This document shows positions 61,005-64,000 of a stretch of 64,000 nt of DNA, in pieces. Numbering within the stretch: position 1 is the first letter of the stretch; every line of letters begins with the position of its first letter. The notes beneath the pieces were generated by a model that was given only the letters and a program-made list of their open reading frames with translations, was not told where the DNA came from and made no database searches. Source of the stretch: Thiogranum sp. (lineage in GTDB: Bacteria; Pseudomonadota; Gammaproteobacteria; DSM-19610); contig JASBSS010000031.1 of NCBI GenBank assembly GCA_030148805.1, forward strand, positions 1 to 64,000, written 5' to 3'. Both the position numbers and the translations under genes were made by a program.

Positions 61005-61185
61005 GACGATCCCCTCTTGATGTTCATGGATTCGCACCAGCAATCATCCGCTCACTGGTGGCCCGGGTACTCGGCCGGCAATCGCCGCTTGCGCTTGCCC
61101 GCCGCCCCTACCCAGCGTCGAACGGGGCGCCGCGCATTCGACAATCGGGGGAACAAAATCCCGCACCGGAGCCGACCGACCGGCC

Positions 61186-61209
61186 GCAGCGGCGCAGCGG
61201 CGCAGCGGC
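61186..61209. repeat. three tandem 8-base repeats
   Basis: GCAGCGGC occurs three times in perfect tandem in the 230-base gap between the PhzF-like and SRPBCC genes. It is non-coding and similar in size to the triplicate at 37428-37451. Confidence 0.8.
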
Positions 61210-61234
61210 ATAAAGGGAACGGATCAGGCCGCCG

Positions 61235-62026
61235 TCAAGCCCCGGTTTCGATCTCCGCCTCCATGAAAGTGACTGCGTGCCCCGACAAGAGGACGCGATC
61301 GCCTTTAAGCTGGCACAGAAGGTCGCCGCCGCGCCTGGAAACCTGTCGCGCCTGGAGGTACGTCTTTCCCAGCCTGTCCGACCAGTAGGGGGTCAGCTCA
61401 CAGTGTGCCGAACCGGTGACTGGATCCTCGGGAATACCGTATTTGGGGGCGAAGAAGCGGCTGACGAAATCCACCTCGGCGCCGGGCGCGGTGACGATCA
61501 CACCACGCAGGTCCAACGCGTGCAGCCGGGCGAAATCGGGTGCGATGGCGCGTACCGCCGCTTCGCTGTCCAGCACGGCGACATAGTCATCCCCCGCCAG
61601 AACCTCCCGCGGACGCACACCCAACCCTGCGAGCAGGTTGGCGGGAGGAACGCAGGGGCTGACGGGAACGGCCGGGAAGTCCATCACCAGCCTGTCCCCC
61701 TCCCGGGTGACCGTCAGCTCGCCGCTGCGCGTGGCGAAGCGCACCGAGGACTGCGGATAGCCGAGAATGGCGAACACCACATGGGCCGCGGCCAGGGTGG
61801 CATGACCGCAAAGATCGACCTCCCTGACCGGCGTGAACCAGCGCAGATCGAATCCCTTTTCGTTGGCGACGAAGAACGTCGTTTCCGCCAGATTGTTTTC
61901 CTCGGCGATGGCCTGCAGCAACCCGTCGTCCAACCACCGGTCGAGCGGACAGACCGCCGCCGGGTTGCCCTCGAACAGTCGGCCGGCAAAGGCGTCGATT
62001 TGATATAGTTTGATTTTCATCGGCAA
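61235..62026 (-). CDS. PhzF family isomerase
   Basis: The 263-residue protein has the PhzF/diaminopimelate-epimerase-like fold. LYQIDAFAGRLFEGNPAAVC is the family N-terminus, and NNLAETTFFV carries the catalytic Glu. CGHATLAAAHVVF and EDPVTGSAHCELTPYW form the other conserved loops. Members include true phenazine enzymes and many of unknown function, and no other phenazine genes are here, so the reaction is open. ATG 62020 (MKIKLYQ) is an alternative start two codons in. Confidence 0.92.
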   Translation of the reverse strand: MPMKIKLYQIDAFAGRLFEGNPAAVCPLDRWLDDGLLQAIAEENNLAETTFFVANEKGFDLRWFTPVREVDLCGHATLAAAHVVFAILGYPQSSVRFATRSGELTVTREGDRLVMDFPAVPVSPCVPPANLLAGLGVRPREVLAGDDYVAVLDSEAAVRAIAPDFARLHALDLRGVIVTAPGAEVDFVSRFFAPKYGIPEDPVTGSAHCELTPYWSDRLGKTYLQARQVSRRGGDLLCQLKGDRVLLSGHAVTFMEAEIETGA

Positions 62027-62176
62027 ACACGTCCCGGCATTGGCGCTCGCCAGGTCGGACGAACCCGTGCCTCCAGCGCCTCGTCACTCGCTCAGTCGAT
62101 TTTGCGATACCCGTCGAAAAAATCAAGCAGCCGGCAGATCGACCGGTGACCGGAACGGACGAAACCGATAGACGCC

Positions 62177-62866
62177 CTACAGGGCGTATTCCACCGCCTT
62201 GCGGGCGTGGATGGCCGTGGTGTCGAACAACCTGACGTCCGTATCGTCCTGGGTCACCAACAGTCCAATTTCGGTACAACCGAGGATGACCGCTTGCGCC
62301 CCGCGGCGGGCAAGCTCGTCGATGATACGCAGGTATTGCGCCTTCGACCCGGAGCGCGTCTGACCCAGACAGAGTTCGCGATAGATCACCTGGTGGACGA
62401 TCCGGCGATCTTCCTCATTGGGAACCAGCACCTCGAGCCCGTGCGACTCGCTCAGGCGCCCCTTGTAAAAGTCCTGTTCCATGGTGAACGCCGTGCCCAG
62501 CAATCCGACAGTCCGGATGCCTTCGTTCACCAGGACTTCCGCCGTCGCATCCGCGATATGCAGCACCGGGATTTGAATCGCCTTTTCCACTTGCGGCGTG
62601 ACCCTATGCATCGTGTTGGTACAGATGACCAGGAAATCGGCACCCGCGGACTGGACGCTGAGCGCCGCTTGCGAGAGCATTTCACCCACGGCCTCCCAAT
62701 CGCCCTCGTGCTGCAGCTTCTCCAACGGTTCGAAGTCGACGCTGTGCATGACGATCCTGGCCGAGTGCAGACCACCCAGGGCCTTCCTGACGCCCTCGTT
62801 GATGGCGCGGTAGTAACACACCGTGCTCTCCCAGCTCATGCCACCCAAAAGACCAATCGTCTTCAT
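62177..62866 (-). CDS. aspartate/glutamate racemase family protein
   Basis: The 229-residue protein belongs to the Asp/Glu racemase group, close to YgeA. TIGLLGGMSWESTVCYYRAI is the family N-terminus; the paired catalytic cysteines are in FLVICTNTMHRV and AVILGCTEIGLLV. It would interconvert L- and D-amino acids, probably aspartate or a broad set, without PLP. ATG 62866 gives the normal start; the frame continues to 62893. It lies between the OMT and PhzF-like genes in the same direction. Confidence 0.93.
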   Translation of the reverse strand: MKTIGLLGGMSWESTVCYYRAINEGVRKALGGLHSARIVMHSVDFEPLEKLQHEGDWEAVGEMLSQAALSVQSAGADFLVICTNTMHRVTPQVEKAIQIPVLHIADATAEVLVNEGIRTVGLLGTAFTMEQDFYKGRLSESHGLEVLVPNEEDRRIVHQVIYRELCLGQTRSGSKAQYLRIIDELARRGAQAVILGCTEIGLLVTQDDTDVRLFDTTAIHARKAVEYAL

Positions 62867-62911
62867 GTCGTCAGACAACCCGATCCCATTCACACCCCCA
62901 AAGTTGCGTGC

Positions 62912-64000
62912 TCATTGCTTCGGCTTCACCACGAGTATCTTGGCAAACGACTGCAGGCTGATCCGCTCTTCCAGGGCCAGGCCACTCCTCTCGAACAACC
63001 TGATCCATTCACCAAGCGTTCTTTCCCGGCCTCGCGTGCCCATGAACATCTGCATGTCAAACGCCGATCCGGCGAAGTCGGCCCCGCGTTCGGCCATCAC
63101 CAGCTCCATAATGGCAATTCGCGCACCGGTCCCGCCGCAGGCGCATGCCACACTGGCCAGACCCTTCACGCAGGCCTCGTCGTCGAACCCGTGCAGGACA
63201 CCGCCAAGGAGGTAGAGATCCCGGTCGCTCGTCGCCTTCGGCAGCTCCCCGAACAGATCGCCGACCTGAAAGCTCAACCGTGCCAGTGCCGGCTCCTCCC
63301 GTCCGGCCCAGTAACGCTGGGCGGCGTGAACGACCTGGGCGCGATCCACCACCAGGGCGTTCAACCGCGAATGGCGTTTGAGGATCGTAAGCGATTTGCT
63401 GCCCTTGGACCCGCCGACGTCAATGAGGCGCGCGAAACGACCCCAATCGAAGTCCCGGGCGAAGCTGTCCCCGCTCAAGGCCTCCACGCTATCCATGGCC
63501 CGGGCAAACAGCGCGTCAAACTCCGGGTGCTCATCCATGTAATCGTACAGCTCACGACCGTGAGCATGAACGAACGGGACGCCCCCTTCACGCACGCTTT
63601 TCTCCAGATGTTCGTACCAGGGCCGGCTCATCTCATCAGCGTTATGCATCAGAATCATCGCCTGAACACTATCAGGGGTATCTGGACGCAGCGGAGCCGA
63701 GAGACGGTTGTTGGCGAAAACGCGTGGCGAAACCTCCTCGAAAACGCCCATCGCCGCCAGCATTCGAAGCACCCGGTAGAGCGCATCAGGCTGCGCCGAG
63801 GCGCGGGCGGCAATCCGATCGACGTCGAGGCGTTCATCTGCCAGGATACCGGCGATGTTCAGCCTCGCGGCGACGTAGAGCACCCGCGATTGCCAGAAAG
63901 CCGAACCCAGCTGCATCAGCCGGAATGGGGCCGGCGTAAGCCTGTCGGGAATCTTCTGCAGCCAGGCGGAAAACTTCATCAAACCCGCGAATCGCCGCAC
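62912..64000 (-). CDS. SAM-dependent O-methyltransferase (may continue past the right edge)
   Basis: This is a plant/bacterial-type O-methyltransferase of the acetylserotonin or hydroxyneurosporene methyltransferase kind: an N-terminal winged helix for dimerisation (AARLNIAGILADERLDVDRI, RVLRMLAAMGVFEEVSPRVF) and a C-terminal SAM-binding domain with RLIDVGGSKGSKSLTIL. The catalytic-region sequence YLLGGVLHGFDDEACVKGLA follows. The frame reaches the window edge with a GTG at 64000; the first ATG at 63979 gives 355 residues and is a reasonable start. Substrate unknown. The racemase gene follows in the same direction. Confidence 0.85.
   Translation of the reverse strand: MRRFAGLMKFSAWLQKIPDRLTPAPFRLMQLGSAFWQSRVLYVAARLNIAGILADERLDVDRIAARASAQPDALYRVLRMLAAMGVFEEVSPRVFANNRLSAPLRPDTPDSVQAMILMHNADEMSRPWYEHLEKSVREGGVPFVHAHGRELYDYMDEHPEFDALFARAMDSVEALSGDSFARDFDWGRFARLIDVGGSKGSKSLTILKRHSRLNALVVDRAQVVHAAQRYWAGREEPALARLSFQVGDLFGELPKATSDRDLYLLGGVLHGFDDEACVKGLASVACACGGTGARIAIMELVMAERGADFAGSAFDMQMFMGTRGRERTLGEWIRLFERSGLALEERISLQSFAKILVVKPKQ

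Overview
The window is chromosomal DNA of high G+C content, densely packed with genes, and most likely from a gammaproteobacterium of the Chromatiales/Ectothiorhodospiraceae type. The evidence is gene content and order: a ctaCDGE oxidase cluster followed by DUF2909 and SURF1, a bioBFHCD operon divergent from comF, and adjacent ubiA and ubiC. No rRNA, tRNA, CRISPR array, transposase or phage gene was found.

Region 1 (1-8.8 kb) is respiratory. It holds the start of ccoN (cbb3 oxidase) and an aa3/caa3-type cytochrome c oxidase operon with its assembly factors (DUF2244, ctaC, ctaD, a 36-residue assembly protein, ctaG, ctaE, then SURF1, a Sco-like protein and ctaB). DUF2909 lies on the opposite strand and ends at a two-way terminator. 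The heme A synthase gene usually found beside ctaB is missing. Region 2 (9-15.3 kb) has a Sel1-repeat protein, the biotin operon bioB-F-H-C-D led by an uncharacterised membrane protein, and divergent comF. A BirA-like operator lies between the two directions.

Region 3 (14.9-37.4 kb) is the most unusual part: three long operons that appear to form one envelope system. Operon A (minus strand) encodes a c-heme protein, a LamG/c-heme lipoprotein and a Tat-exported DUF1501-like protein. Operon B (plus strand) encodes a hydrazine-synthase-alpha-like (HzsA-related) di-heme lipoprotein, an SH3/beta-barrel protein, a second beta-barrel, a TlpA thioredoxin, a DUF4266 lipoprotein with a Gly/Cys tail, DUF3570 and the flavin transferase ApbE. 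Operon C (plus strand) encodes a small periplasmic protein, two large TPR proteins, a TPR lipoprotein, a small secreted protein, an ExbB-like and two ExbD-like subunits and a TonB-like AgmX/PglI protein. All three operons have good sigma-54 -24/-12 promoter matches, and a shared 9-mer (GGCGACAAA) lies upstream of B and C. This is the best candidate for an undescribed system: an energised, flavin- and heme-containing outer-envelope machine.

Region 4 (37.4-48.1 kb) contains ubiA, ubiC, a possible papain-fold protein, an M48-like pseudopeptidase, a GAF-GGDEF diguanylate cyclase, a flavodoxin-like reductase, a GFA protein, sodC, a LysE exporter, a Cys-rich conserved protein, and a ten-repeat FG-GAP/VCBS surface protein with a JDVT-CTERM-like tail.

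Region 5 (48.0-57.7 kb) is an eight-gene minus-strand operon: Tsx-like porin, BMP binding protein, two permeases, biuret-hydrolase-like enzyme, ATPase, second isochorismatase-fold hydrolase, cupin. It is divergent from a GntR/FCD regulator, with a perfect 26-bp palindrome between them. An exported acetamidase/formamidase follows. Together they suggest uptake and hydrolysis of a small amide or ureide nitrogen source. Region 6 (58-64 kb) is a run of minus-strand metabolic genes (YkvA, SDR, zinc-ADH-like reductase, SRPBCC, PhzF, Asp/Glu racemase, O-methyltransferase) with short intergenic tandem repeats.
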